A stretch of DNA of 64,000 bases from Elysia crispata (lineage: Eukaryota > Mollusca > Gastropoda > Plakobranchidae), in NCBI GenBank assembly GCA_033675545.1, contig JAWDGP010006830.1, forward strand, positions 60,001 to 124,000, given 5' to 3'. The notes beneath the pieces were generated by a model. That model saw only the letters and a program-made list of their open reading frames with translations. It was not told the DNA's origin and searched no databases. The position numbers were made by a program, and so were the translations under genes. Below are positions 1 to 11,600 of this stretch, in pieces. Numbering within the stretch: the first letter of the stretch is position 1; each line of letters begins with the position of its first letter.

Positions 1-424
1 GCCCAAGGAATCACTCAGATCCTTATTATTTATTTAAGACTTTGAAAAGTCCAAAATGGTAACCTTGTTGTTGCAGATGGTACTTGTATGAAACGGTTTT
101 TGTGGCTGTGCTGAATTATAGGTTGGTGGAATCGGTAATGCCAAGTCTAGGATTAGGACTAAGCAAAAACTGCATCTTGCCATTGAATGACATATATGGG
201 GCTGGTATGTCCATCCGGAACTGCGCCTGTTGAGGATTGCTGCCATGATAGGTGTACGATGAAGCGCGTCCACGGACAGGCGAACGATAGTAATCCTATG
301 ACTGGTTAGAAGTAGAAGGCTGACTTTGGTAGTATCTATCATAGTAAGCTGCAGTCCATGTGGTCTCTCACGACTCCGGGATCTCTGGATATTTTGTAAG
401 AGGCTCAGTACACCGGACTGAGAT

Positions 425-531
425 GTTATAATTTTTTGAGAGTGGATGAAATCCCTCTAAAGTCTGTGGTGTGCCTGTCAATGGGCTGTTGAAGTTTTTC
501 TAAGATTGCTCTCTCGATATCAGCCAGATTT
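425..531 (-). pseudogene. MADF/Myb-like fragment of a PIF/Harbinger transposon
   Basis: The minus strand reads an acidic/basic helix-like stretch containing ERAILEKLQQPID followed by a Phe, a few residues and STLKKL. This resembles the C-terminal part of MADF/SANT-type accessory proteins that PIF/Harbinger transposons encode beside their transposase. A stop follows at once. A further 102-codon open stretch on the same strand at 34-342 may be the rest of this ORF, but I do not recognise it. The fragment lies opposite in strand to the transposase remnant at about 1.1-1.7 kb, as in two-gene Harbinger elements. The call is by pattern only and the match is short. Confidence 0.42.
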
Positions 532-943
532 TTGTGCCGACCTTTCGTGGGTGCTTCTGTCAGTTACTGGGCAGTGAACTGTCTCCTCCTGTGTCATGTC
601 TGTGTGGCTGTGGCCTGCACGAGTTCCACATCTTCTTTCTATTGTGTGGGGATTTCCCCTTCATTTCTTTTAAGCAATTGGAAACGGTTTCCCTTCTTCT
701 TGTGCTTATTTTTTTTTAAAGAATAACTGATCAGAAAATATAAATTTTCGTACAGATTTTGCTTTCGAACCAGTGGTTGTTTCCTGGGTCAACTTTTTGA
801 GATACTTGATATGGTAATCTCGGATATTTGTCCACATCCCAGACTGTGCTTTACCTGAAAATCCAAGCGAATTGAAAAATATTACTTAGCGACAGCAATG
901 CCGAAAATCATGGTGAAAATGATTATAATGATGATGTTTATAA

Positions 944-951
944 AGGTGATA

Positions 952-992
<41 letters not shown>

Positions 993-1068
993 GGATGATG
1001 AGGATGATTTTGATGATGATGATGATGATGGTGATTATGATGATGATGTTGATGATAATGATGACGAC
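944..1068. repeat. (GAT)n microsatellite
   Basis: About 125 bp of GAT trinucleotides, pure in the first third and then interrupted by GAG, TTT and GAC triplets. It reads as poly-Asp or poly-Met in two frames, which is an artefact of the repeat and not a gene. It sits just 5' of the Harbinger transposase remnant. Confidence 0.95.
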
Positions 1069-1099
1069 GATAAACCTGATTACTGGTATAAATACCTGT

Positions 1100-1740
1100 A
1101 TGAATATTGTTTCGAAATTCTCTTCTCGATCGCTTAGGTACCTCGCAGATGGCAATACCTTAACTGATCTGTGCTATAAATCTACATATCGAATGGGTGT
1201 GTCAACCATTTCCAAGTTCGTCCATGAAGTTTGCCAAGCTATGTGGTTCATCAGTCTCGAGAGCGTTTACTTTCTTTTTCCTCCGAGAGGTTCAAGTTGA
1301 TTGCCCTCGGATTTGAGACAAAGACACAGATGGAGAACACATTCGGCTTTTCAAACTTTGTGCGGATCTTTGTTTTTGGAACTGTGTAGATTTTTTCCTC
1401 GATTGAGCTTCTAGCTGTAGATGGCAATTAATATCGCTTCACATTTGCTGATACAGGGGGTTATGGAAAGATCTGTGACTCCCCAGTGTTCAAGGAAAGA
1501 ACACTTTGCTGACTCACAGTTACCAACTCATGATCTTTTACTAGGCATGGGAGAAGGCAGCATTATTTATGTATTTGTTGGCGATGAAGGTTTTTTTTAT
1601 ACATGAGAGCCTTATGCGATCCTGTTCTGGTAAAATGTTGGATCAGCGCAAACGTGTATTTAACTATCGACTAAGCAGGCCAAGGAGATATGTCGAACGA
1701 GCATTCAGTATTTTGTCCAATAGGGAGAATATTTTATAGA
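1100..1740 (+). pseudogene. Decayed PIF/Harbinger (HARBI1-like) transposase
   Basis: Pieces of a DDE_4 (PIF/Harbinger, HARBI1-type) transposase can be read in order but in different frames. At about 1130-1245 is LRYLADGNTL followed by RMGVSTISKFVHEVCQAMW, the helical region before the catalytic core. At about 1415-1500 are VDGN, a stop, YRFTFAD and GGYGKICDSPVFKE, matching the block around the second catalytic Asp. At about 1565-1615 a VFVGDEGFF block is followed by a stop. At about 1650-1710 is FNYRLSRPRRYVERAFSIL, the region carrying the last catalytic Glu. Stops and frame changes separate every block, so no functional protein is made. Terminal inverted repeats and a 3-bp target duplication were looked for and not found. 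The order of blocks makes the family assignment good; the element's ends are unknown. Confidence 0.82.
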
Positions 1741-2525
1741 CCTCTCAACGTGTCCATAGAACTGACTAAGAAAATAATACAAAGCTTGTTGTGTTCCTCA
1801 TAATAATTATGGATAGTTTTAATTTTGAAGATACACTCTAAGTGATCAGCATGAATGACATCCAAGACACGCATAGTGAACGAAAAAATAAACCAGGAAA
1901 TGATACTTGCACAGATTTCAGTAATGTTTTTGTGTTTGATACAGACTCTTTTTCTTGGCAATGGAATAATCAAAATAATTTCCTCTTTTTTCATCGTGTG
2001 AACGCCAAAGAGACTTTGCGTTTTATTCTTGAGCTTATTGGATCAATCTGTGTATACTTATTAATAGGATTTGCATTTTTCAATGATTTACTCTATTGAG
2101 TAACCATAGAGTACCGAAATAATTGTAGCAGTTGTATGTGCAGCAAGGATAGTAAGAAGATTGCTCGTTCTGGTAGTGGTTGAAGTTGTTCTTGGATGAT
2201 TATAGAGATGTTATCAACGCAAATCAAATTTGCGAAAACGCGTTATTGTAATTGCTATTTTTTTATATTCGTCATTAATTGTTTTCTAGTGTTTGTCCCC
2301 TTTTTTTAAATATTGTACCATTTTTTTTTATTGTTTTTACAACTATGTTTACTACTAAATGAGGCTCTAACGATAAGCAATCTGAATCGTGTCTGACTCT
2401 TGCATTAGACCCACTTAACACAAAGTGTACACAAAGGGGAGATGCTAGGCGTTGAATACGACGAGGAATACGATTCTGAAACTTTTTTTTTTAACCCGAA
2501 ATTTTAAAGTAATTTTTTATAGCCC
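1741..2525. other. Stretch without a supported gene
   Basis: AT-rich sequence after the transposase remnant. Short open frames on both strands (for example 1842-2099 +) have no recognisable motif, no splice context and biased low-complexity composition. It may still be Harbinger-derived 3' sequence. Confidence 0.5.
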
Positions 2526-2585
2526 GGCAGAGTCTGCCAGGCGCCGCATCACAGAATATCACGCAGAGCTTGATATTCTGGCGCC
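2526..2585. repeat. Two adjacent GC-rich hairpins
   Basis: GGCAGA-g-TCTGCC (2526-2538) is a perfect inverted repeat. Immediately after it GGCGCC (2540-2545) and AGAATATCA (2553-2561) are matched by TGATATTCT (2571-2579) and GGCGCC (2580-2585). Both can fold on either strand. The GC content is well above the flanks. They may be the subterminal end of a DNA transposon, but no partner end was identified. Confidence 0.7.
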
Positions 2586-2882
2586 TCGCTAGACCGTAAA
2601 CGATACGCCCTCTATACTCGGGTTTTTCATGCGGTTTTCTCACACACGCTGTGGCTCAGCGCTGGACTCGTGAAATCTGACCCCGGCGCATTGCGCAACC
2701 ATGGTGTGTATGGTGGCTTTTACAGTAATGAAATCAGTTTCCCGATGTAATGTGATAAAAAGCGCTCAGTATTCACCATATTTAGTTTTCGAGTCCTCCT
2801 TCTTTGATTCGAACTCTAGGTTGAGTTTCACCCATAACTGTCGCCATTCAGCTGTCACTTCTGTTCGTGATTTATAGCTTTC

Positions 2883-4152
2883 GAGACTTATGTCCCAAAG
2901 AATAGGTCTGCCATGAACTAGTGTGATTAGAGACTTATGTCCCAAAGAATAGGTCTGCCATGAACTAGTGTGATTAGAGACTTATGTCCCAAAGAATAGG
3001 TCTGCCATGAACTAGTGTGATTAGAGACTTATGTCCCAAAGAATAGGTCTGCCATGAACTAGTGTGATTAGAGACTTATGTCCCAAAGAATAGGTCTGCC
3101 ATGAACTAGTGTGATTAGAGACTTATGTCCCAAAGAATAGGTCTGCCATGAACTAGTGTGATTAGAGACTTATGTCCCAAAGAATAGGTCTGCCATGAAC
3201 TAGTGTGATTAGAGACTTATGTCCCAAAGAATAGGTCTGCCATGAACTAGTGTGATTAGAGACTTATGTCCCAAAGAATAGGTCTGCCATGAACTAGTGT
3301 GATTAGAGACTTATGTCCCAAAGAATAGGTCTGCCATGAACTAGTGTGATTAGAGACTTATGTCCCAAAGAATAGGTCTGCCATGAACTAGTGTGATTAG
3401 AGACTTATGTCCCAAAGAATAGGTCTGCCATGAACTAGTGTGATTAGAGACTTATGTCCCAAAGAATAGGTCTGCCATGAACTAGTGTGATTAGAGACTT
3501 ATGTCCCAAAGAATAGGTCTGCCATGAACTAGTGTGATTAGAGACTTATGTCCCAAAGAATAGGTCTGCCATGAACTAGTGTGATTAGAGACTTATGTCC
3601 CAAAGAATAGGTCTGCCATGAACTAGTGTGATTAGAGACTTATGTCCCAAAGAATAGGTCTGCCATGAACTAGTGTGATTAGAGACTTATGTCCCAAAGA
3701 ATAGGTCTGCCATGAACTAGTGTGATTAGAGACTTATGTCCCAAAGAATAGGTCTGCCATGAACTAGTGTGATTAGAGACTTATGTCCCAAAGAATAGGT
3801 CTGCCATGAACTAGTGTGATTAGAGACTTATGTCCCAAAGAATAGGTCTGCCATGAACTAGTGTGATTAGAGACTTATGTCCCAAAGAATAGGTCTGCCA
3901 TGAACTAGTGTGATTAGAGACTTATGTCCCAAAGAATAGGTCTGCCATGAACTAGTGTGATTAGAGACTTATGTCCCAAAGAATAGGTCTGCCATGAACT
4001 AGTGTGATTAGAGACTTATGTCCCAAAGAATAGGTCTGCCATGAACTAGTGTGATTAGAGACTTATGTCCCAAAGAATAGGTCTGCCATGAACTAGTGTG
4101 ATTAGAGACTTATGTCCCAAAGAATAGGTCTGCCATGAACTAGTGTGATTAG
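2883..4152. repeat. 47-bp satellite, 27 tandem copies
   Basis: The unit starts GAGACTTATGTCCCAAAGAA and ends AACTAGTGTGATTA, and recurs exactly every 47 bp. 27 units fill 2883-4151 and the first bases of a 28th follow. I saw no substitutions between copies on reading through. Such uniformity means very recent expansion, strong homogenisation, or assembly propagation. It has no long open frame of interest. Confidence 0.97.
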
Positions 4153-4387
4153 AGCTTCAGTGTCTGCGTCCGCCTTGATCAGATAATTGCATAAATCAGA
4201 ACAAAATTTGTTAAATATGTTTTGGGACCACAACGGCGACAGCTGAAAGTCAACAAGTGTGAACTCACTGTTTGACTCCTGCGTATGTTTACTGGCCGTG
4301 TGAGACACGGTGCCGCGTCGGTATGAAATATAAACCGTCCTTACCACGGCGGTCATACATGGCGAGAGGCCGAGGTGATTTCTGGTC
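4153..4387. other. Unique spacer between two satellites
   Basis: About 235 bp of non-repetitive sequence separates the 47-bp and 73-bp arrays. It is more GC-rich than most of the window and contains no motif or gene I can recognise. The open frame on - that runs through it continues into both satellites and is not credible as a gene. Confidence 0.6.
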
Positions 4388-5636
4388 GATGTGTGTATGT
4401 AGTGCGCATAAAGGATAGCGATTAGTTCAATGCACGGCACCGGGAGGACGGCGTTTGGTCGATGTGTGTATGTAGTGCGCATAAAGGATAGCGATTAGTT
4501 CAATGCACGGCACCGGGAGGACGGCGCTTGGTCGATGTGTGTATGTAGTGCGCATAAAGGATAGCGATTAGTTCAATGCACGGCACCGGGAGGACGGCGT
4601 TTGGTCGATGTGTGTATGTAGTGCGCATAAAGGATAGCGATTAGTTCAATGCACGGCACCGGGAGGACGGCGTTTGGTCGATGTGTGCATGTAGTGCGCA
4701 TAAAGGATAGCGATTAGTTCAATGCACGGCACCGGGAGGACGGCGTTTGGTCGATGTGTGTATGTAGTGCGCATAAAGGATAGCGATTGGTTCAATGCAC
4801 GGCACCGGGAGGACGGCGTTTGGTCGATGTGTGTATGTAGTGCGCATAAAGGATAGCGATTGGTTCAATGCACGGCACCGGGAGGACGGCGTTTGGTCGA
4901 TGTGTGTATGTAGTGCGCATAAAGGATAGCGATTGGTTCAATGCACGGCACCGGGAGGACGGCGTTTGGTCGATGTGTGTATGTAGTGCGCATAAAGGAT
5001 AGCGATTGGTTCAATGCACGGCACCGGGAGGACGGCGTTTGGTCGATGTGTGCATGTAGTGCGCATAAAGGATAGCGATTAGTTCAATGCACGGCACCGG
5101 GAGGACGGCGTTTGGTCGATGTGTGCATGTAGTGCGCATAAAGGATAGCGATTAGTTCAATGCACGGCACCGGGAGGACGGCGTTTGGTCGATGTGTGTA
5201 TGTAGTGCGCATAAAGGATAGCGATTGGTTCAATGCACGGCACCGGGAGGACGGCGTTTGGTCGATGTGTGTATGTAGTGCGCATAAAGGATAGCGATTG
5301 GTTCAATGCACGGCACCGGGAGGACGGCGTTTGGTCGATGTGTGTATGTAGTGCGCATAAAGGATAGCGATTGGTTCAATGCACGGCACCGGGAGGACGG
5401 CGTTTGGTCGATGTGTGCATGTAGTGCGCATAAAGGATAGCGATTAGTTCAATGCACGGCACCGGGAGGACGGCGTTTGGTCGATGTGTGCATGTAGTGC
5501 GCATAAAGGATAGCGATTAGTTCAATGCACGGCACCGGGAGGACGGCGTTTGGTCGATGTGTGTATGTAATGCGCATAAAGGATAGCGATTAGTTCAATG
5601 CACGGCACCGGGAGGACGGCCTTTGGTCGATGTGTA
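4388..5636. repeat. 73-bp satellite with higher-order structure
   Basis: The unit starts GATGTGTGTATGTAGTGCGC and contains GCACGGCACCGGGAGGACGG. It repeats every 73 bp: 17 full copies from 4388 to 5628, then about 8 bp of the next. Two sites vary together: T or C in GTGTG(T/C)ATG, and A or G in GATT(A/G)GTTC. Copies 7-9 and 12-14 are T/G while 10-11 and 15-16 are C/A, so copies 7-11 and 12-16 form two 365-bp higher-order units. The first four copies and the last are T/A. The GC-rich unit contrasts with the AT-rich surroundings. Confidence 0.97.
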
Positions 5637-6099
5637 TGAAAGGGTAGTTTAGGACTTGACTGAATCACAAAGACTTTTGTCTTGATAACTCGGATTTTCA
5701 GTGAAATAATGCAGACGTGTTTAAAGTTGCACATAATTCTTTAACTCCCAGAACAGAATCAAGTGGGACACAAGTGGGACATACACAAGGCTTCAACAGT
5801 CACGTGAAAAAGGGAGGTCATTCTGCCCGCTACAACTTCCCTCCCCCCCCCCCCCCCCTTTTTTTTTTTCCAGCGTGGTACAATCCAACTGCAGGAGTGA
5901 TAAAAGTCACTATACACTCTCTCTGGTCAAACTACGAATTAGTCTCGCCATCAGCGGAATCGTAGACGTCGACGTTCAATTCTGCTAGAGCTGGTAGTTG
6001 AAACGGTACCAGGCCTGTCATCTGACTGAAGAGTTGAAGAGCTCGGGACCGGGAGAACAGTAGAGGGTCCTGATCCTAGTATTGTCGTCGGCGATGGCT
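5637..6099. other. Stretch without a supported gene; C/T homopolymer run
   Basis: Between the 73-bp satellite and the gypsy remnant. It holds a run of about 17 C followed by about 12 T around 5842-5870. No gene, LTR boundary or polypurine tract could be placed with confidence, although this is where the retroelement's 3' LTR (minus orientation) would be expected. Confidence 0.5.
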
Positions 6100-8680
6100 C
6101 CGCTAAGCAGATGACTGGTGTATTCTCTTCGCTATTACCAAACTGCGTGGCGAAAGCAGTCTTAAGACGGCCGATCGAAACAGTTTCTGTGCACCCTTTA
6201 ACGTGAAAAGTGAAGATTTGTCACTTTTACTTACAAAACGATATGGCCTGCCATACGGACGTTGGAGTGTTTGCTTGTGCGGGTCCTTCCGCACGTACAC
6301 GTACCTGGCTGATGGCAAACTGAAGGGTACTTATATAATTATTTTGATTGCCATGAAATCTTGGCTGGGTTGGTTGAATTGAGCGCATGGTTTGTTGGAG
6401 ATGTCTCAAAAACGGTAAGTCTGGTTCGATAGCACATGCGTCGTGTGGTTGTAGGAACTCTCCGGGTATGAGGAGTGTCGAGCGTAAACAAGCTCGGATG
6501 GGGAGCAATCAAGATCAGATCTCCAAGATGAGCAGATGCCTATCAGGGATCTAAGGAGCTCATCTAACCAATAAGGCGGCTGGTAGTGTGAGTCTTGAGT
6601 GCTGCTTTTAGTTGGCGATGAAGGCGCTCAACCATATTGCCTGCGAGTGGTAAGCGGTAGTGGTTTTGACTTCGATGCCCATAATTTTGTACAGCTGGGT
6701 CCGCAATGTAGATGTGAATTGCCTGCTTCGGTCTGAAACTATATCCTCAGGAGTACCAGATCTCGCAATCCAATGTTGGAGAAGAGCTGACGCACAAGTG
6801 AAAGCATGGGCATCAGGAAGAGGAACAATTTCGGACCATCTTGTGAAGCGGTCAATAATGGTGTACAGGTAGGTCATACTTTGGCTTTCAGGGAGAGGCC
6901 CAACCAGGTCTACATGGAGACTACAGAACCTATCAAATGGGAGTAGGCGTTCTGTGAGTTGGGCGCAAGTATGGCAGGGGATTTTGGAGGGCTGACAATC
7001 AGAGCACTCTTTGCATCACTTGCGGATGTCACGTCTCATGCCATGCCACACTAAAACGTTGCGCGATTGCCTTTTGTGTCGGTCTAACACCCGCGTGTGA
7101 GAGTTTGTGGGTCTGGTTAAATACTTGATGAGTCCAGGAGGTAGGTAACAGTGGCCTTGGATCTCTCGTGGAAGTGTCGTAAAAGAGCGCCGATGTGCCG
7201 ATATTGGTGTCTTTGGTCGGCTGTTCGATATGAGGCCGTTTCATCTGACTTTTCTTGTTCTTTGGCAAGGGTGTTGAAATCAACATTGCCCACAACATCC
7301 TTAGTGCAAGAAGAACAACTGCGTTAATTCTAGACAGAGCATCTGCCACCACGTTGGATTTGCCTTTGATTTGGTTAATTCTGCAATGAAAGAGAGATGT
7401 CGGGTCTGGCGTAGAGAACGATCAATATGGCTTGTTAAGGCAGACATCAATGGCCTGTGGTCAGTATAGAGTGTAAAGGGCTCCAGAAAGTGTCTGAAAT
7501 GTCGAATCATACAATAGGATGTCTGAAGCTGCCGGTCAAAAGCGTTATATTTCTTCTCAGAATCTGACAATTTTATGAAAAAGAATGCAATTGATTGCCA
7601 TGACCGACTTTGGCGTTGTTCAAGCTGAGCACCTAAAGCAGTATTCGACGCATCTACGGTGAGACTGGTAGGTGCGTTTGACTGAGGGTAGTGGAGAAAC
7701 ACTGTTTTGCTGAGAACTTACTTGACTTTGTTTAAGGCATTTTGGCTCTCCTCAGCCCAGTCAATATGTTGTCCTTTGCCAAACGCTTGGGAGTGAAGTG
7801 GGGCAAGAATAGCAGCTCTTCCACGCAGAAAACGTTGAAGGTAGTCATTCATCCCGAGAAAACGCTGCAGTCTTGTGCGATCTCCATGTGCACTGCTGTC
7901 TCGAAGGGCTGTTATACGGTCAGGAAGTTGGGTGATTCCCTTGGAACTGACACGATGGACATAAAAAGTCAAGTTTGAAAACACATTTGGCCTTATTAAT
8001 GATGAGTCCATTGGATGAAAGACGGGTAAGAAGTTGCTGGAGGTGCTGAGAGTGGTCTTGGGATGAATGGCTGGCAATTAAGATGTCATCAAGGTAAAAA
8101 ATCCACCAGGCGTTGAAAGAGTGGGCGGCATTCTGAAGACCAAAAGTCATATGGAGAAACTCCCAGAGATCAAAAGGAGTGATGACAACCATCATTGCTA
8201 TGGAGCATGGAGCCATGGGAATCTGATCGTAGCCCCTAATCAAGTGAATTTTGGAGAACACCGTGTAGCAAGCTCAACTGTTGTTGAAATCCTGAATGTG
8301 TGGAAGAGGGTATGGTGGTCATCATCAGTTGATGTATTGAGACGTCTGAAGTCACCACATGGTCGTCATTTACCATCAGATTTAGGTATCATACGGAGTG
8401 GTGAAGACCAAGGAGTTTTGAGCGCCGTTGTTAAAATGTGGGGCGAGAAGCTCGAGAAACTGCTGGAGTAGGTTTGAGTACTTGTTCTGATGAGAGAGAC
8501 CCAAGCCTGTAAGCCCGAGGGAAGATGGATTCTCTTGGAAGAAAATAGGAATGTTGTCAAGGGACAAAAATGTGTTTCTGCGGAGGTCAATGGCAAGTCC
8601 GTGTGTTTTAAGGAAGTCATCCCCAAGAATGGGAACTTTCACTATCATGGCGTCGACGCCTCTGCGATTGTGACCCACCC
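6100..8680 (-). mobile_element. Decayed Ty3/gypsy retrotransposon pol
   Basis: Reading right to left on the minus strand, the pol modules appear in Ty3/gypsy order. At 8500-8680 there is a retropepsin-end/linker region (ILGDDFLKTHGLAIDLR). At 7720-8470 is reverse transcriptase, with FYLDDILIAS as the YxDD-type catalytic block and a preceding TFGLQNAA block. At 7330-7702 is RNase H (LTVDASNTALGA; YTDHRPL). At 7029-7200 is an integrase zinc-binding region (HAGVRPTQKAI). At 6600-6877 is the integrase core (IIDRFTRWSEIVPLPD and IVSDRSRQFTS). At 6100-6520 is the pol C-terminus. Frameshifts and stops separate nearly all modules. No gag, primer-binding site or LTR pair was recognised. The element is inactive, and its order places integrase after RNase H as in gypsy rather than copia. 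Confidence 0.88.
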
Positions 8681-8689
8681 ATCCCAGCT

Positions 8690-11600
8690 AATCTAATCTA
8701 TCATTAATTTGAAGCGTTGATTGTAAAATTCATAAATGTAAATCCTTATCTAAATCTCTTATCAAAATTCTTGTTTCATGAAAACTTTCTTTATTCAACT
8801 GCTTTGATTGTTAAAATTTTTGGATACAGTAAATGTGTCATTTTAGAGCATCCTATTCCACGACCGGTTATGCGAATTTTACTGCCATGCTATGAATGCC
8901 ATGTTTTGCACCGAGTCTGTCTAATCGGCACCTGAAACATTTCTATTTATAGAATTCATGGGAGGACTACTCTTTTTGCACAAGCTACTTTGAGACAACA
9001 GAGTACCCTTTTCTTGAAAAATGTTTCGGTGGAACCTGAAACATTATGACGTAAAGAAGAAAATGTAACTCTTAATTTAAAAACTCAAAGTTCATCTCTT
9101 GTAAGTAAGGAGCATTTGTTTGACCTCTGTTGCGATAGTAAACAATTCGCTATAAACCAATGATCAAAGAAAATGATACATAGTCTGAACAACCGGTAAC
9201 TTTATAGAAATGACAATGAAAGTTAAAAAAAAGGAGATGTTTAAGTATATAGTGTCACTATGGATAACACTCCAGCGTTGCATTTTTAAGCGGATCAGTG
9301 ATATGTATTGTAATCTGAAACGACAAGAATACTAGATCTAGATCTAGATAGATAGTATAGCCCAATAAAGACTGAACAAAATGTCGGCAGGGCGAGATCT
9401 ATCTTTAGATCTATGTTACAGACATGTTTTCAAGAAGTGCATCTCTTGTAAACCATTTCAGTGCACCAAATAATTATTATGAAACATAACAGTTCTCTCC
9501 TTGCAACCTGAAAGAACATTATTATGTTCAGAGCGTCTTTAATTTTCAAAACCACTTGCCAATTCACAATCAGCTATTGCATTTGTCTGGATAGATGTAA
9601 GTAATGAGAGTGAAATTTTGTAAATTCAAATACATTTAATTGCAAGCACAATCACATAAATCCTAAGCTAATCAGTTATAAATCAATAAACAATTATAAA
9701 TCAAATGAAACCTTAAGAAATAGTAACAAATGCTGAAGTCCAGCACCACTATGGTTTTGGATAGTTACTTGGGGCTGAGTAATTCAATCTAGAATGATCA
9801 TATTTTATTTATTTATCTAGATGTAATAGATATAATCGAGTGTTACTAGATCTAGTAGATTACAATTTAGATGCAATTGTGACAGGAACATAGCTCCAGG
9901 ATCAACTTTGCATACATGTGTATTGCCAAAGAACACATCTCTTTTATTACTTCAGAACGTCCAAAATAAAGATCAAATATTCAAATTTAGTCAATTTTGA
10001 CTTACTCTAAAATGGATCTAGGTATAACTATAACTCTAGATCTAGAACATAGTGCAGCATAAGCATGAGGGGCAGTTTCCTTTTTTTTCCCACACATTAA
10101 AAGCACTTCTTCAAATAAAACATAAACTAGATCAAGAGTTCGAAATTTAAAACTAGAATCATTGTATTTTTTTTCTAAATCTAGCTCTTCCAAATAAACA
10201 GAGAGAAACCCCCAGCAGTGAGTGCAATTCAAATCTGCTTATATCTCTATATACTGAAAATAAATATTTTGACAGATATAATTTTGTTCAGCTTTCACTT
10301 GTGTTAAATAAAAGGTCAGCAGGTAACTCTAGTAGACAAGAGAAATTAAATTTTGAAAATATTTTCAGAAATCAAGATGCACAAGCATTGCTTTATTCAG
10401 GTTTAATGTATGTCTTATTTCAATATTTGTATCAAATTTAAATTTTTGAAGTAGTTTTTTTTTTACGCTTTGGGGATTAATAATTGAAGTTAGATGTAGA
10501 TACACGGAATACTTGCTAGTTTATCTGTCATAAGGGATGGGCATCAATGGTATGACATTTTTGACCCCTGTTGCAACTGTAAAACAGTTAGCTTTTTCAT
10601 TTTAGATACCATGAAATATTGTGTCCAGAACTACAGACTCAATTGACTATAGGCTTTGCAATGCAAACCAAAATCCAAAGGAAACTAAACAATAGGAGCA
10701 ACTTTTGAATAAAGCACCAGCATTTCAGTGTAGATCTAAGGCATATTTCATTTAAAAAGTCTATGTACTTAGATCCAGAAAGATCATCCAGTAGATTATT
10801 TTGATATATTGGGTTTTTTGTGTATTTCAATAAATTTTTTTGAAAATCTTCTAGGGTAAGTAATGATATTTTGAACATAAAAGATAATAACTTGTAATGG
10901 TGAAGCAGATCATATTATTAAAAAACATTACAGGGTTATCTTAAATTACATGTACCTATTAGGCTAAATTGTTACACAATCATTTTTTAATATTGCACCA
11001 AAAAATTCAATTCCACCATTAACTATGAGATTTTTTTAAAGTTTTGAACCTTTTCAGGCTGGTTTGGTGTAAAATTTATCTTCACCGTCATCATGACTAA
11101 CTTTGATTACCGAGTTAAAATAAAAGAGATCAATACATCTTTTAATAATTTATTCATTTTTAATTAGATGACTTGATGGAAGATAATGTTCAGGTATCAT
11201 GAAAGATAAAAACTTTTTTGTTGTTTTTTTTTTTCAAAGTAATTTTAACAACCTATTAAAAACTGTAATAGGACTTAAAAGGAAACATCAGTATATATCA
11301 AAAGGGTGAAATTATCACACACACAAAAAAAAAACCAGACAAAATCTGAAAAAGAAAGGAAAATGTAGTAATTTTGAAAGAAAAGGTTTTATTTCATATC
11401 TTCGTTTAATTTATCTGAAAAACACTGAGAAACATTTTTGAAAATTGCTTGCTATAATTCCACAGAACATAACATTTTCCAGACAAATAAAAGGAGTGTG
11501 ATATGTAACGAGTATTTGTTTAATGATCAGAATTACAAAAAGTTATAAATGTGTAGATATAAATACAAATCCAGTAAATTTATACAGCTACATTTAATTT

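Noticed and set aside
898..1137. Poly-Asp protein
   Set aside because: Translation of the GAT microsatellite.
2635..2710. Possible tRNA (TGGCTCAGCGCTGG A-box-like)
   Set aside because: No B box at the required spacing and no cloverleaf.
4102..4482. 126-codon minus open frame
   Set aside because: It spans the junction of two satellites and their spacer, with no family similarity.
5522..5734. 70-codon minus open frame at the end of the 73-bp satellite
   Set aside because: Mostly satellite sequence, no motif.
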